The translations under genes were made by a program, and so were the position numbers. A stretch of 64,000 nt of DNA, from the NCBI RefSeq assembly GCF_017794765.1, contig NZ_CP051236.1, positions 1,203,928-1,267,927 on the forward strand, given 5' to 3'. The notes under the pieces were generated by a model, which saw only the letters and a list, made by a program, of their open reading frames with translations, was not told the DNA's origin and did not search any database. Below, in pieces: positions 1 through 8,934 of the stretch; positions within the stretch are counted from its first letter, which is position 1; each line of letters opens with the position of its first letter. This DNA comes from Nitratireductor sp. (GTDB taxonomy: Bacteria; Pseudomonadota; Alphaproteobacteria; Rhizobiales; Rhizobiaceae).

Positions 1-1
1 G

Positions 2-538
2 TCGCGTGGCTCCAAGGTCTATTTCCCTGTCTACGTCAAAGGTGGTGGCCTCTCCATGGGCGACATCCACTTCTCGCAGGGCGATGGCGAAATCACCTTC
101 TGCGGCGCCATCGAAATGGCTGGCTGGATCGACATCAGCGTCGATGTCATCAAGGGTGGTATGGCGAAATACGGTGTCATCAACCCGATCTTCAAGCCGA
201 GCCCGATCGACCCGCATTTCGATGATTACCTGATCTTCGAGGGCATCTCGGTCGATGAGCACACGGGCGAACAGTATTATCTGGACGCGCATGTGGCCTA
301 TCGACGGGCCTGCCTCAACGCCATCGAGTACCTGAAGAAGTTCGGTTACACGGGCGAGCAGGCTTACAGCATCCTCGGCACGGCCCCGGTGGAAGGACGA
401 ATAGCCGGCATCGTGGACATACCGAATGTATGCGCCACGCTGGCCATTCCGACCGCGATCTTCGACTTCGACATCAATCCAAACTCGACCGGCCCGACCA
501 AACAGGTCTCCGGTGTGGATGTCGCGCGAACAAGCTGA
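2..538 (+). CDS. Formamidase/acetamidase (FmdA_AmdA family), 3' part
   Basis: Hydrolyses formamide or another short-chain amide to the acid and ammonia in the cytoplasm. The frame is open at the left edge, so only about the last 178 residues are present. Visible features typical of the family are the GGGLSMGDIHFSQGDGE stretch, the later GAIEMAGWIDI segment and the C-terminal region around GIVDIPNVCATLAIPTAIFDFDI. The stop is at 536-538. The next two genes, an AmiS/UreI channel and an FmdB zinc ribbon, are the usual companions of formamidases and support a role in using short amides as nitrogen source. Substrate (formamide or acetamide) cannot be decided from this fragment. Confidence 0.9.
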   Translation, partial: SRGSKVYFPVYVKGGGLSMGDIHFSQGDGEITFCGAIEMAGWIDISVDVIKGGMAKYGVINPIFKPSPIDPHFDDYLIFEGISVDEHTGEQYYLDAHVAYRRACLNAIEYLKKFGYTGEQAYSILGTAPVEGRIAGIVDIPNVCATLAIPTAIFDFDINPNSTGPTKQVSGVDVARTS

Positions 539-630
539 GTGGCCTGGAGCATTGGTCGGGGGAGGCGGAGCCTGCGTCCCGGTTGTTCCGGTGCTTCATC
601 TGGCCGTGTTTAAAAAGAAACGAGTGGGAC

Positions 631-650
631 AGCCGGGGTGGGACCCGGCT
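631..650 (+). other. mRNA stem-loop upstream of the amide channel gene
   Basis: Perfect 7-bp stem (AGCCGGG / CCCGGCT) with a 6-nt loop, in the 141-base gap between the formamidase stop and the AmiS start. No T-run follows, so it is not a typical terminator. It may protect or separate the two parts of a shared transcript. The gap also carries the ribosome binding site GGGAGGA just before 680. Confidence 0.4.
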
Positions 651-679
651 GAACCCGCCTTTCGGGAGGAAGAGCTACC

Positions 680-1192
680 ATGCTGCTCGGGTTTGCCTTG
701 CTATACGTCGGCGCCGTCCTGTTCCTCAACGGGCTGTGGCTGATGGGGAAAATCGACGACAGGGAGATTGTCGTCATCAATGTGGTGTCCGGCTTTGTTA
801 CGCTCTGCGTAGCGCTGGCTTCGGCGTTCGGTGCCGGGGCTGATGCAGCGTCGATCAAATCGGCGGCGCTCACACTGTTGTTCACCACCACCTATCTCTG
901 GGTTGCCTACAACCGCGTCGTCGCGGTGGATGGGCGCGGACTCGGCTGGTTCAGCCTGTTCGTGGCCATCACCGTCGTGCCCATCGCGGTTGAAGGACTG
1001 GCCGGCGCCCAGACCTTCACCGACACCTGGCTCGGCCTCAACTGGGCCATCTGGGCGGTGCTCTGGTTCATGTATTTCCTGCTGCTTGCCTTGAAGCGTC
1101 CGATCCTGCAGGCCACTGCAGTCTTCACGCTTCTCACGGGCATCGTCACCGGCTGGTTGCCGGGATTCCTGCTGCTTCAGGGAATGCTCTGA
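680..1192 (+). CDS. AmiS/UreI-family amide or urea channel
   Basis: Inner-membrane channel for short amides or urea, 170 residues, the usual size of the family. About six hydrophobic segments are visible, starting with LLGFALLYVGAVLFLNGLWLMG at the N-terminus and including the family-like sequences TTTYLWVAYNRV and GLNWAIWAVLWFMYFL. The ATG at 680 has a good ribosome binding site (GGGAGGAAGAG) a few bases upstream. It lies 141 bases behind the formamidase on the same strand, so it most likely supplies that enzyme with substrate. Urea as alternative substrate cannot be excluded. Confidence 0.9.
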   Translation: MLLGFALLYVGAVLFLNGLWLMGKIDDREIVVINVVSGFVTLCVALASAFGAGADAASIKSAALTLLFTTTYLWVAYNRVVAVDGRGLGWFSLFVAITVVPIAVEGLAGAQTFTDTWLGLNWAIWAVLWFMYFLLLALKRPILQATAVFTLLTGIVTGWLPGFLLLQGML

Positions 1193-1254
1193 GCTTTTTC
1201 GTGCGGCGGCGTCAGGCCGCCGCACCACGCCATATAGAATTTTCGGAGACCAAT

Positions 1255-1560
1255 ATGCCGCTGTACAATTATGTTTGCGAAGATTGCGGACCTTTCAACG
1301 AGTGGACGTCGATGGCGGACGCAGGCAATGCGTGCGCCTGCCCAGGCTGCCAGACGCCGAGCAACCGCGATGTGGCCGCGCCAAGCCTCAGCCTGATGAA
1401 CGGTACGCTCCGGCGCGCGCTGGCGCGCTCGGAAAAGAGCGGCAGCGAGCCGCGCGTGGTCAAGAAGGAACATCTTGCCGGCTGTGGCTGTTCCCTCTGC
1501 AAGATTGGCAAGAAGGGACCACCTTCGCCGCGCAAGAAATGGATGATCGGCCACTGCTGA
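1255..1560 (+). CDS. FmdB-family zinc-ribbon regulatory protein
   Basis: Small zinc-ribbon protein of 101 residues. It starts MPLYNYVCEDCGPF; the pair C-E-D-C and the later C-P-G-C form the expected four-cysteine zinc site, and a further cysteine cluster (GCGCSLCK) lies near the C-terminus. The frame is open further upstream to 1201, but the ATG at 1255 matches the family N-terminus and has GGAG at about -10. FmdB proteins are encoded beside formamidases and are considered regulatory; the exact action is not known. Convergent or overlapping frames in this stretch are shadows. Confidence 0.85.
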   Translation: MPLYNYVCEDCGPFNEWTSMADAGNACACPGCQTPSNRDVAAPSLSLMNGTLRRALARSEKSGSEPRVVKKEHLAGCGCSLCKIGKKGPPSPRKKWMIGHC

Positions 1561-1698
1561 GGCCGAAGCCGATCTGAAGACCATACTTTCGGCAAGCCCC
1601 CCGTTCCCCTGAGGCGATATACGCCAGGATGAGAGCGGTCGGGGCTTGTTGCTTCAATTCACGTTTCTCATAAACATCCTCAGTCCACCGGTGACCCC

Positions 1699-2109
1699 GT
1701 GGCTGGCGGTGAAAGCACCTTCTTCCCTGTGATGACGGGCATGCTGTCCGGCGTGCGTTTCGTCAGCAAATCCTATCTGGATCTGGCGCGCGTCCTGAAG
1801 CTGTCGCCCCTGCAGCGCTTCCTGCGCATCGAGCTGCCTTCCGCACTTCCGACGCTCTTTGCCGGCGCGACAGTGGCGACCACGCCTGCCATGACGGCAG
1901 CCATGACGGCGGCCATGACGGCGGCCGTGATTGGCGAGCTGATGGGCGCCAATGAGGGCGTGGGCTATCTCCTTTCCTCTGGACAGGAGAATGCCGACAC
2001 AGCCACAGTGATCGGCATGGTGCTGCTCCTCTCGCTTATGGGCTGGAGCTTTTATGAACTGTTCGAAGCGTTGCGCCGTCGCATGGAGGCGCGCTTCGCG
2101 GAAGGGTGA
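1699..2109 (+). pseudogene. ABC transporter permease, 5'-truncated remnant
   Basis: The reading frame encodes only the C-terminal half of a nitrate/sulfonate/taurine-type (BPD_transp_1) inner-membrane permease. The FFPV segment, the coupling region (SKSYLDLARVLKLSPLQRFLRIELPSALPTLFAG) and the last membrane helices are recognisable. Upstream of about 1720 the same frame gives unrelated residues (ASIHVSHKHPQ), and no N-terminal helices, ATPase or binding-protein gene are nearby. I therefore call it a remnant of a deleted transporter operon, perhaps once linked to the formamidase genes. A 12-bp tandem triplication (1888-1923) inserts extra MTAA units in a membrane helix, which fits relaxed selection. 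Confidence 0.7.
1888..1923 (+). repeat. 12-bp tandem repeat, three units
   Basis: Three consecutive copies of GCCATGACGGC(A/G) inside the permease remnant, followed by a diverged fourth unit (GCCGTGATTGGC). The translation gains two extra M-T-A-A units in what is normally an A-M-T-A-A-V-I-G-E-L helix of this permease family. Slippage in a decaying gene is the simplest explanation. Confidence 0.85.
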
Positions 2110-2112
2110 TGG

Positions 2113-3303
2113 ATGTCTGTAAACGGTCGTGTCTTCCTGTGCGTTCTGGATTCGGTAGGCATAGGCGGTGCACCGGATGCCGGGCGGTTCGGCGATGCCG
2201 GCTCGAACACGGTTCTTCACATCGCTGAAGCCTGTGCCGCGGGCAGGGCGGAGGAGGGGCGTTCCGGCCCGCTTCATCTTCCCAGTCTTTCCGCGCTTGG
2301 TCTTGGTGCCGCACTCGAGCTCGCCTGCGGCCAGTCGGCACCGGGGCTTGCCCCTCCCGGATCAGGCGCTTCCTGGGCGGCCCTTCAGGAAGAAAGTGCG
2401 GGCAAGGACACCCAGACCGGACACTGGGAGCTGGCGGGCCTGCCACTTTCCAGAGACTGGCATTACTTCCCCCATGAGGTGCCAGCGTTTCCCCAAGACG
2501 CGATGGCGCGGTTGCGGCAGGCGGGCGGGCTGGACCGCACGCTTTTCAACGCGCATGGCTCCGGCTCGGATGTGCTGGAGCGCTTCGGCGCGGAGCACAT
2601 GAAGACCGGCGCACCGATCGTCTACACCTCGGCTGACAGTGTGGTGCAGATCGCCGCCCATGAGGAGACATTCGGTCTCGAACGGCTTTTGCGACTGTGT
2701 GAGGCAGCAGCCGAGATCTTCCATCCGATGAATGTGGGGCGCATCATCGCGCGGCCTTTCGTTGGGGATGCGGAAAGCGGGTTCACCCGCACCGCCAACC
2801 GGCGCGATCTCGCCATCGCTCCGCCCGGAGAAACGATCTGCGACCGTCTGGTGGCCGCTGGTCGAACCGTGCATGGCGTGGGAAAGATTGGAGACATCTT
2901 CGCCGGCAAAGGCATTTCGCGTGTCCTGAAAGGTTCCTGCGACGATGAGCTTTTCGACCGGCTTCTGGAGACTGTCGAAACTGTTGCCGATGGTGATCTC
3001 GTCTTTGCCAATTTCGTCGAGTTCGACAGCCTTTACGGCCACCGCCGCGATGTCGCCGGTTATGCACGGGCGCTCGAATGGTTCGACCGTCGCCTTGCCG
3101 AGCTCCTCCCGAAGCTGCGTCCCGGCGATCTTCTGATGCTGACGGCTGACCACGGCAACGACCCGACCTGGGCGGGAACAGACCACACGCGCGAGCGGGT
3201 TCCTCTGCTTCTGGCCGGCGAAACGCTGCCCTGGGTTGGAAGTGGCGGCGTCTTGCCGTTCAAGAGAGTGGCGACACTGGTGGAGGAGCATCTGCTGGGC
3301 TGA
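2113..3303 (+). CDS. deoB: Phosphopentomutase
   Basis: Interconverts deoxyribose/ribose 1-phosphate and 5-phosphate in nucleoside salvage; cytoplasmic metalloenzyme of the alkaline-phosphatase superfamily. The 396-residue protein has the expected size. Motifs: N-terminal VFLCVLDSVGIGGAPDA (metal-binding Asp), the phosphoacceptor region GKDTQTGHWEL (Thr), and the C-terminal metal site MLTADHGNDPTWAGTDHTRE. The ATG at 2113 lies three bases after the stop of the permease remnant, with AGGGTGATGG as weak ribosome binding site. Other deo genes are not adjacent. The long opposite-strand frame over it is a shadow. Confidence 0.95.
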   Translation: MSVNGRVFLCVLDSVGIGGAPDAGRFGDAGSNTVLHIAEACAAGRAEEGRSGPLHLPSLSALGLGAALELACGQSAPGLAPPGSGASWAALQEESAGKDTQTGHWELAGLPLSRDWHYFPHEVPAFPQDAMARLRQAGGLDRTLFNAHGSGSDVLERFGAEHMKTGAPIVYTSADSVVQIAAHEETFGLERLLRLCEAAAEIFHPMNVGRIIARPFVGDAESGFTRTANRRDLAIAPPGETICDRLVAAGRTVHGVGKIGDIFAGKGISRVLKGSCDDELFDRLLETVETVADGDLVFANFVEFDSLYGHRRDVAGYARALEWFDRRLAELLPKLRPGDLLMLTADHGNDPTWAGTDHTRERVPLLLAGETLPWVGSGGVLPFKRVATLVEEHLLG

Positions 3304-3425
3304 CAGACCGCCCTTGCGCCAGATGCGGTTCTCATCCTTCTTTTGCAAGATTCTGCTCGCCTGCCGTCAGCCCTCGCGCCGTGCCGGGAGGCAGCGGCTA
3401 GCCAAAACCACGCTTGAATGGCGCG

Positions 3426-4658
3426 CTATTGCCGCCTCATGTTCCCGGAAGAGCATCTGACGGGCAGGTCCCGCTTGTTCTTCATGCTCATGACCGACCA
3501 TCCCTTCCAGTCGCCGGAACGCACGAGCCTCTCGGCAACGCGCCGGGCCTTTTTCTTGGCTGCAAGTTCGCCCAGAAAGAGCGTGCCGCCTTCAATGCCT
3601 GAATTCCTGTCTTCGACGCGTTTCAATCGAGCATAAAACCGGTCGAAGGATCCTTTTTTGATCCTGTATTCATCCACCGTCACCCCTGAACTGATGAGGT
3701 GGCAGCGCCGGCTGTCCCTGCCTCTCAGTCTGAACAGCAGATACTGGTCAACGCGGCGGCGTGTTGCGACTTCCGACTGGGCACGATCGGGATAAAGTTC
3801 GCCAGGGTCGATACTGTCTTCCGCCCCCCAGGTGACAAGATAGAGGCTTTTTCGGCTTCCATCCTTTTTCCCATATTTCTCGCGCGTTCTGTATTTCCGC
3901 TCCTCGACCTTCGCTTCAGCGCGGGCGCGCGCCTCTGGCGTCAGGCGACCGAAATTTCTCTCCTCAGCCTTTTTGGACGCAAGAACCACACGCCCATCCG
4001 ACCATTTTGCCTTTTCAGGCCGGCCTCCTTTCGCGGTGAAGGTGCCTTCGCCCTCTCCAGGCGACCCATGAAATGTCCCTGAATAGACGTCGCCTTCCTT
4101 CGTTTCATAGGTTCCCGCGCCCTGGATCTTGCTGTCGAGGAATTCGCCCACATAAACCCCGCCGGACTTGGTGACCATGCGGCCCTTGCCTTCACGCCTG
4201 CCCTGGACCCAGGCGCCTGTGTAGTGGCCGCCGTCCTTCCAGTAATAGGTGCCATGGCCGTGCCGGCGACCATTGAGCACCTCACCGGTGTACCGATCGC
4301 CGTTCTTGTAGACGTAGTCTTTCACCTTGGCGTAGCCCTTGGTCACAGGGTTCTTTGCCGACAGCAATTCTGCCTTGGACGGGAGCTTCAATTCTCCGCG
4401 CAACACTTTTTGAACATTGCTGAAGCTTGGCTTGTGACCGGCCAGACGGAGGCGCTCCTCGATTTGCAGCATCTGCTGGAAGGGGTCCTTCTTTGCCCCA
4501 TCATCGGCGGTTTGAGCCAGGGCAGGTGGCTGAATGCAAACGAGAAGTCCGAGAAAAAGCCAGGGGAGCGCAAAAGACTTCAAGATCCTGAACAATGATA
4601 GGTGTAACGCCAAAATGTCATCCAATAAAATTAACCAGCTCAATAGATTCAAGATCAC
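3426..4658 (-). CDS. Exported MORN-repeat protein
   Basis: Up to 410 residues. A hydrophobic N-terminal segment (ALPWLFLGLLVCIQPPALA) ends in a plausible signal-peptidase site, so the protein is probably exported. Residues about 115-210 contain four or five MORN repeats (for example GDRYTGEVLNGRRHGHGTYY and GHYTGAWVQGRREGKGRM). The C-terminal 200 residues are basic and resemble nothing I know; they contain a cysteine pair (RRCHLISSG, VRCSSG). The annotated ATG gives a long leader; a TTG at 4595 or 4583 would give a normal signal peptide and may be the true start. The gene stands alone. MORN repeats often bind lipids or proteins, but no role can be assigned. Confidence 0.75.
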   Translation of the reverse strand: MILNLLSWLILLDDILALHLSLFRILKSFALPWLFLGLLVCIQPPALAQTADDGAKKDPFQQMLQIEERLRLAGHKPSFSNVQKVLRGELKLPSKAELLSAKNPVTKGYAKVKDYVYKNGDRYTGEVLNGRRHGHGTYYWKDGGHYTGAWVQGRREGKGRMVTKSGGVYVGEFLDSKIQGAGTYETKEGDVYSGTFHGSPGEGEGTFTAKGGRPEKAKWSDGRVVLASKKAEERNFGRLTPEARARAEAKVEERKYRTREKYGKKDGSRKSLYLVTWGAEDSIDPGELYPDRAQSEVATRRRVDQYLLFRLRGRDSRRCHLISSGVTVDEYRIKKGSFDRFYARLKRVEDRNSGIEGGTLFLGELAAKKKARRVAERLVRSGDWKGWSVMSMKNKRDLPVRCSSGNMRRQ

Positions 4659-4885
4659 TGACGTATGTCAAGCAATTGGCCGCCCAAAAATGGGGGCCAA
4701 TAAGTGTCGACCGATATCGATTCTTGTTTCCCTTTGGCGGAATTGAAGACAGGTATAACTCTGCCCACCTTCGCTCCATGAGGGGAGCTCGAAGTTGCTG
4801 ACGATGTGTCTTGGCGATGTGTCAGCGCTCCTACGCTCTTAATGACCGCATCTATGCCGTGCCGAGGTGACCTGAAGACGCAGCT

Positions 4886-5980
4886 TCAAAGCGCGCGTGC
4901 AACTGTTGGAATCTCCGCAGTTGGTTCTGCGTGATCTCTGGTCTCGGGTTGCATGGCGGTTCGATATCCCTGGGGCGTGGTACTGTATAGTGCCCGAAAG
5001 GCACGGCTGAAATGCGCCGCGTCGGCAAACCCGGTATCGACGGCAATTTGCGCAATCTTGTCCGTTGTATGGGTCAGCAGCCAGGCTCCATAGCGCAGGC
5101 GCATGTCACGGAAGTAGCGTGAAGGCGTCTGGTTGAGCTCTGCGATGAACCGCCGATCCAGCTGCCTTGGACTGATACCAGCCTGCCTGGCGAGTTCCGG
5201 AACCTGCGGCGGCTCGTTCAGCGACTGCTCCATCAAATGCACAACCCGGCGCACCGCGCTGTCGCGCACATTCTGCATCTCTCCATAGAAGTGAGCCTGG
5301 GGATGCGTTGACGGTCGTACTCCCTGAAGCATCATGTGGCGGATGCTCTGTTGTGCCTTTTCGTGGCCGCAGTGCTGCGTGATGAGATGCAGTGCCAGGT
5401 CGCACGCGCCAGCCGAGCCCGCGCAACTGATCCGGTCGCCGGCATGAATGAAAATGCGGTCGGGGACAGCGCGAATATGCGGAAACTGCTCCTTGAATGC
5501 TTCGAATACATTCCAGTGAACGCACGCGACATAGCCCTCCATGAGACCGGCCCGCGCAATGTTGAAAGTGCCGGTACAAAGGCCGATGAGTGGTGTCCCG
5601 GCTGCTGCCGCGCGATGAAGGTAGTCGTCGAGCCACCGGGGCTGCTGCCTTTCCAGATAGCCGTTGCCGCCGCAAACGGCGATGTAATCAAACAGCCCGG
5701 GGTCGGCCAACTCACTGGTGGGGGTTATCTTCAGACCGCAGCTTGCGGTGACGTCCTTGCCACCCATGATTTCCCAGCCGCAGGCGATTTGCCGACTGCG
5801 ACCGCCTTTGTCCGCGGAAAGGCGCATCGCTTCGATGAAACCCGAGAATGCGTTGAGCGTGAAGGATTCGAGCAAGACGAAGCCGACACGTAATTGCTGT
5901 CCCTTTTCCGCAGGCATTCCAGTCTCTGGCCCCGCATGCCACCGCGTTTCGGCAGCTTGGTGTGAAATGCCGGTAAGCAT
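4886..5980 (-). CDS. GlxA-family transcriptional regulator (DJ-1/PfpI + AraC HTH)
   Basis: About 364 residues. The N-terminal domain (about 25-195) is a DJ-1/PfpI-like class I amidotransferase fold with the nucleophile-elbow sequence IGLCTGTFNIARAG. The C-terminal part carries an AraC-type double helix-turn-helix (VPELARQAGISPRQLDRRF and IAQIAVDTGFADAAHFSRAF). Such regulators control amino-acid or quaternary-amine catabolism. The ATG at 5980 was chosen because the longer frame runs into the leader of the divergent gene; an ATG at 5917 is also possible. It is transcribed away from the TRAP operon (125-base shared promoter region), which it probably controls. Confidence 0.88.
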   Translation of the reverse strand: MLTGISHQAAETRWHAGPETGMPAEKGQQLRVGFVLLESFTLNAFSGFIEAMRLSADKGGRSRQIACGWEIMGGKDVTASCGLKITPTSELADPGLFDYIAVCGGNGYLERQQPRWLDDYLHRAAAAGTPLIGLCTGTFNIARAGLMEGYVACVHWNVFEAFKEQFPHIRAVPDRIFIHAGDRISCAGSAGACDLALHLITQHCGHEKAQQSIRHMMLQGVRPSTHPQAHFYGEMQNVRDSAVRRVVHLMEQSLNEPPQVPELARQAGISPRQLDRRFIAELNQTPSRYFRDMRLRYGAWLLTHTTDKIAQIAVDTGFADAAHFSRAFRALYSTTPQGYRTAMQPETRDHAEPTAEIPTVARAL

Positions 5981-6104
5981 ATCGTTTTGACCAAAAAATT
6001 CAATAATGCGTCTGGAATCTTCTCGCCGAGGCCGTGTTCTACGCCTTAATCTCTGCAGGGTAGATCGCTCCGATAGAGTGCGAGACAACAAGAGGGAACA
6101 GGAT

Positions 6105-7088
6105 ATGTTCAAGAAAGCTGTGATGCTTGCGATGGCCGCCGGTCTGGCGCTGTCTGGTTTTCCTGCGATGGCTCAGCAGATTCAGCTGAAGGCCAACGTG
6201 CCTGGCAATGAAGAAGGCATCGCCTTCCGCTCTGTCCAGCATTTCGCTGATCTGGTCAAGGAAAAGACCGGCGGTGAAGTCGCCGTGAAGGTGTTTCACT
6301 CCAGTGCGCTGGGTGATCAGCCGAGCTCCCTGGAGTCGCTTCAGGTGGGAATTCTCGACATGGCGACCATCGAAACGCCGATCACGGGCGTGGATCCGGT
6401 GCTGGGCGCGACTGCCCTGCCATACATCTTCACTGATCGTGATCACATCGCCCGTGCGCTGGGCGGCGAAGCCGGCGACTGGATCCGCGAGAGACTCGCC
6501 GCAAAGGGGCTGCGCGTCATCGGTTATCTTGAAGGCGGCTTCCGTCAGATCACGAACAACATTCGTCCGATCGTCACGCCAGCAGACCTGAAGGGTGTGA
6601 AGATGCGCACTCCAGACAGCAAGTTGCGCATCGATATCTTCAACCATTACGGCGCCAATGCCTCTCCGCTTCCGTTCCAGGAACTATACTCTGCATTGCA
6701 GACCGGCGTGTTCGATGGTCAGGAGAATCCGGTCATCTGGGCAAAGAGCACCAAATTCTATGAGGTGCAGAAATACCTCTCCCTGACCAATCACCTCTAC
6801 ACCGTGACCTATCTCCTGATGAGCGAGAAGGCTTTCCAGAAATTGCCTGAGAACGTTCAGGCGGTTTTTGCAGAAGCCGGCGAAGAAGCTGTGAAGAAGT
6901 CCGTTGAACTGGGCATCGAGGCCGATCGCGATATCGTCGCCTTCCTCAAGGAGAAGGGTATGGAGGTGAACGAGGCCGACATCTCCGCCTTCACTGCAGC
7001 GTCGGAGGAAGTCTGGTCGAACTGGGTCGCCGAACGGGGCGATGACGCTCAGAAACTGGTCGATCTGATCCGCGCTTCGGCACAGTGA
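6105..7088 (+). CDS. TRAP transporter substrate-binding protein, DctP family
   Basis: Periplasmic binding protein of 327 residues. The signal peptide MFKKAVMLAMAAGLALSGFPAMAQQ is clear. The mature part has the DctP hallmarks, including GYLEGGFRQITNNIRPI followed by PADLKGVKMRTPDS, where the conserved arginine that binds the ligand carboxylate is expected, and the GQENP segment. The ATG at 6105 has AGAGGGAACAGG upstream. It is the first gene of the operon with the small and large membrane subunits and a proline-racemase-family enzyme, which suggests an imino-acid or hydroxy-imino-acid ligand. That ligand is an inference from context. Confidence 0.93.
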   Translation: MFKKAVMLAMAAGLALSGFPAMAQQIQLKANVPGNEEGIAFRSVQHFADLVKEKTGGEVAVKVFHSSALGDQPSSLESLQVGILDMATIETPITGVDPVLGATALPYIFTDRDHIARALGGEAGDWIRERLAAKGLRVIGYLEGGFRQITNNIRPIVTPADLKGVKMRTPDSKLRIDIFNHYGANASPLPFQELYSALQTGVFDGQENPVIWAKSTKFYEVQKYLSLTNHLYTVTYLLMSEKAFQKLPENVQAVFAEAGEEAVKKSVELGIEADRDIVAFLKEKGMEVNEADISAFTAASEEVWSNWVAERGDDAQKLVDLIRASAQ

Positions 7089-7606
7089 AAAACAGGAGCG
7101 CGGACGTGATCAATCGAATTCTTGAAGCGATCTGCGCCGCGCTACTTCTGGCCACGGTCGTTATCGGTTTCATGGCGGTGATCTACCGCTATGTCTTCGA
7201 CAGCGCCCTTTCCTGGAGTTTCGAGGCGCTGCTTGGTCTGCTGACCTACATCACTTTCATCGGCGCCTATCTTGCGCTGCGCAAGAATGCGCATCTGCGT
7301 GTGGACTTTCTGGCGAATGCGCTCCCGCGGCCGGGGCGGCTCATGGTGTTCCTTTGCAATCAGGCGCTTATTGGTCTGATCGGGCTGCTGATGCTGCGTC
7401 AGGGCTGGCGGCAGACTGTGTTGTTCCAGGATCAGACCACGCAGGTACTCGAGATATCCAACGCATATCTCTACGCAGCCATTCCCGTGTGCGGGTTCTT
7501 GATTTGCATTGACGCAGTGACCCGCATTTTCGTCGGTCTACGCCGGTTTTCTGCAGGCCAGGAGCCGTTTGACGAGGCTCCCATGTCCGGCAAAAGCGAA
7601 ATCTGA
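7085..7606 (+). CDS. TRAP transporter small permease, DctQ family
   Basis: Inner-membrane subunit of 173 residues with four predicted membrane segments (for example ICAALLLATVVIGFMAVIYRY and LLGLLTYITFIGAYLAL, followed by the typical RKNAHLRVDFL). It starts at a GTG that overlaps the stop of the binding-protein gene by four bases (GTGA), indicating translational coupling. It partners the large permease that follows after eight bases. The C-terminal tail is hydrophilic. Confidence 0.93.
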   Translation: MKNRSADVINRILEAICAALLLATVVIGFMAVIYRYVFDSALSWSFEALLGLLTYITFIGAYLALRKNAHLRVDFLANALPRPGRLMVFLCNQALIGLIGLLMLRQGWRQTVLFQDQTTQVLEISNAYLYAAIPVCGFLICIDAVTRIFVGLRRFSAGQEPFDEAPMSGKSEI

Positions 7607-7614
7607 GACATCCC

Positions 7615-8895
7615 ATGGAACTGCTCTTCGTTCTTTGCATCCTGCTGGGCCTCATCGGAATTGGCCTACCCATTGCGTTCGCACTCCTGGCGATCGCGAT
7701 AGGAGTTCTGTTCTTTGGCGACGTCGATCTGGTCATCGTCGCGCAGCGTCTCTATCGGGGTGTCCAGAGTTTCCCGCTTCTGGCGGTGCCGCTCTTCATT
7801 CTGGCCGGTCAGATCATGAGCCGCAGTGGCATCTCTGCCCATCTGGTGGAGTTTGCCAAGACGCTGGTGGGACAGATGCGTGGCGGCCTCGCGGCGGTGA
7901 ACATCGTCACCAGCATGTTCTTCGCCGGAATGAGCGGAACTTCCATGTCCGACACTGCGGCTGTCGGGGGCATGCTGATCGATCCCATGATCAAGCGTGG
8001 TTACAGCCGTGCCTTCACTGCTGCTGTCACGGCATCCTCTTCCACCATCGGCATCATCATTCCGCCCAGCGTTCCCATGGTCATCCTTGGAGCGTATCTG
8101 GGTATTTCGACTGGTGCCCTGTTTGCGGCAGGCATTGTCTCAGGTCTTCTGCTCGGGCTCGCGCTGATTGCGGTCGCCTGGGGCATTTCGGTCCATCGGG
8201 GCTATCCGGTCGAAGAGAAATTCAATGTCCGCGTGATGCTGAAGGCGATGCTGCGGGCGACCCCCGCATTGACAATGCCTGTCATCATCCTGGGTGGGAT
8301 CCTCGGGGGTGTTTTCACTCCGACGGAAGCCTCGGCGGTGGCTGTCGTCTACGGAATACTTGTCGGCGTCGTCTATTATCGCACACTCACCATCCGTGTT
8401 CTCTACGAAACGTTCTGCGAGGCTGCGGTCCTCAGCGGAGCCGTCATGTTCGTCACTGCAACAGCTCATGTGATGGGGTATGCCTTCACCTTCGAGCAGC
8501 TCGCAGATGGTCTGCTTGGTCCCATCGCACGCATGGACATGTCCCCGGTGACCTTCCTGATCGTGCTCAGTGTAGTGTTGATCATCGCCGGCACGTTCCT
8601 GGACGGCATCGCCATGATTTTCATCGTGGTGCCGCTCTTCTTCCCGGCGGTTCAGCTTCTTGGCATCGACCCGGTGCATTTCGGCATGGTTGTCGTTTTG
8701 TGCTGGGGCATCGGCCAGCAGACACCACCTGTCGGCGCGGCGCTTTTCATCACCAGCGTGATCGCCCGCGTCAACATTTTCAGCCTCACGCTCGCCAATC
8801 TTCCCTTCGTCGCCGTGATGCTGGTGGTGCTTGGGCTGGTGATCCTGTTTCCCGAGCTGATCGTTCTCTGGGTCCCGCGCGCCCTCGGTCTCTGA
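7615..8895 (+). CDS. TRAP transporter large permease, DctM family
   Basis: Transport-catalysing membrane subunit of 426 residues, the normal length, with about a dozen hydrophobic segments. Typical sequences are the N-terminal GLIGIGLPIAFALL, the early LLAVPLFILAGQIMSRSGI, the FFAGMSGTSMSDTAAVGGMLI discontinuous helix, SSTIGIIIPPSVPM, and the second repeat hairpin near CWGIGQQTPPVGAALF. It uses the sodium or proton gradient to drive uptake of the ligand carried by the DctP protein. Start ATG at 7615 sits eight bases after the DctQ stop. Confidence 0.95.
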   Translation: MELLFVLCILLGLIGIGLPIAFALLAIAIGVLFFGDVDLVIVAQRLYRGVQSFPLLAVPLFILAGQIMSRSGISAHLVEFAKTLVGQMRGGLAAVNIVTSMFFAGMSGTSMSDTAAVGGMLIDPMIKRGYSRAFTAAVTASSSTIGIIIPPSVPMVILGAYLGISTGALFAAGIVSGLLLGLALIAVAWGISVHRGYPVEEKFNVRVMLKAMLRATPALTMPVIILGGILGGVFTPTEASAVAVVYGILVGVVYYRTLTIRVLYETFCEAAVLSGAVMFVTATAHVMGYAFTFEQLADGLLGPIARMDMSPVTFLIVLSVVLIIAGTFLDGIAMIFIVVPLFFPAVQLLGIDPVHFGMVVVLCWGIGQQTPPVGAALFITSVIARVNIFSLTLANLPFVAVMLVVLGLVILFPELIVLWVPRALGL

Positions 8896-8934
8896 CCTCC
8901 TCTCAGTCTTAAGCATAGAAAAGGACTCATCGAA

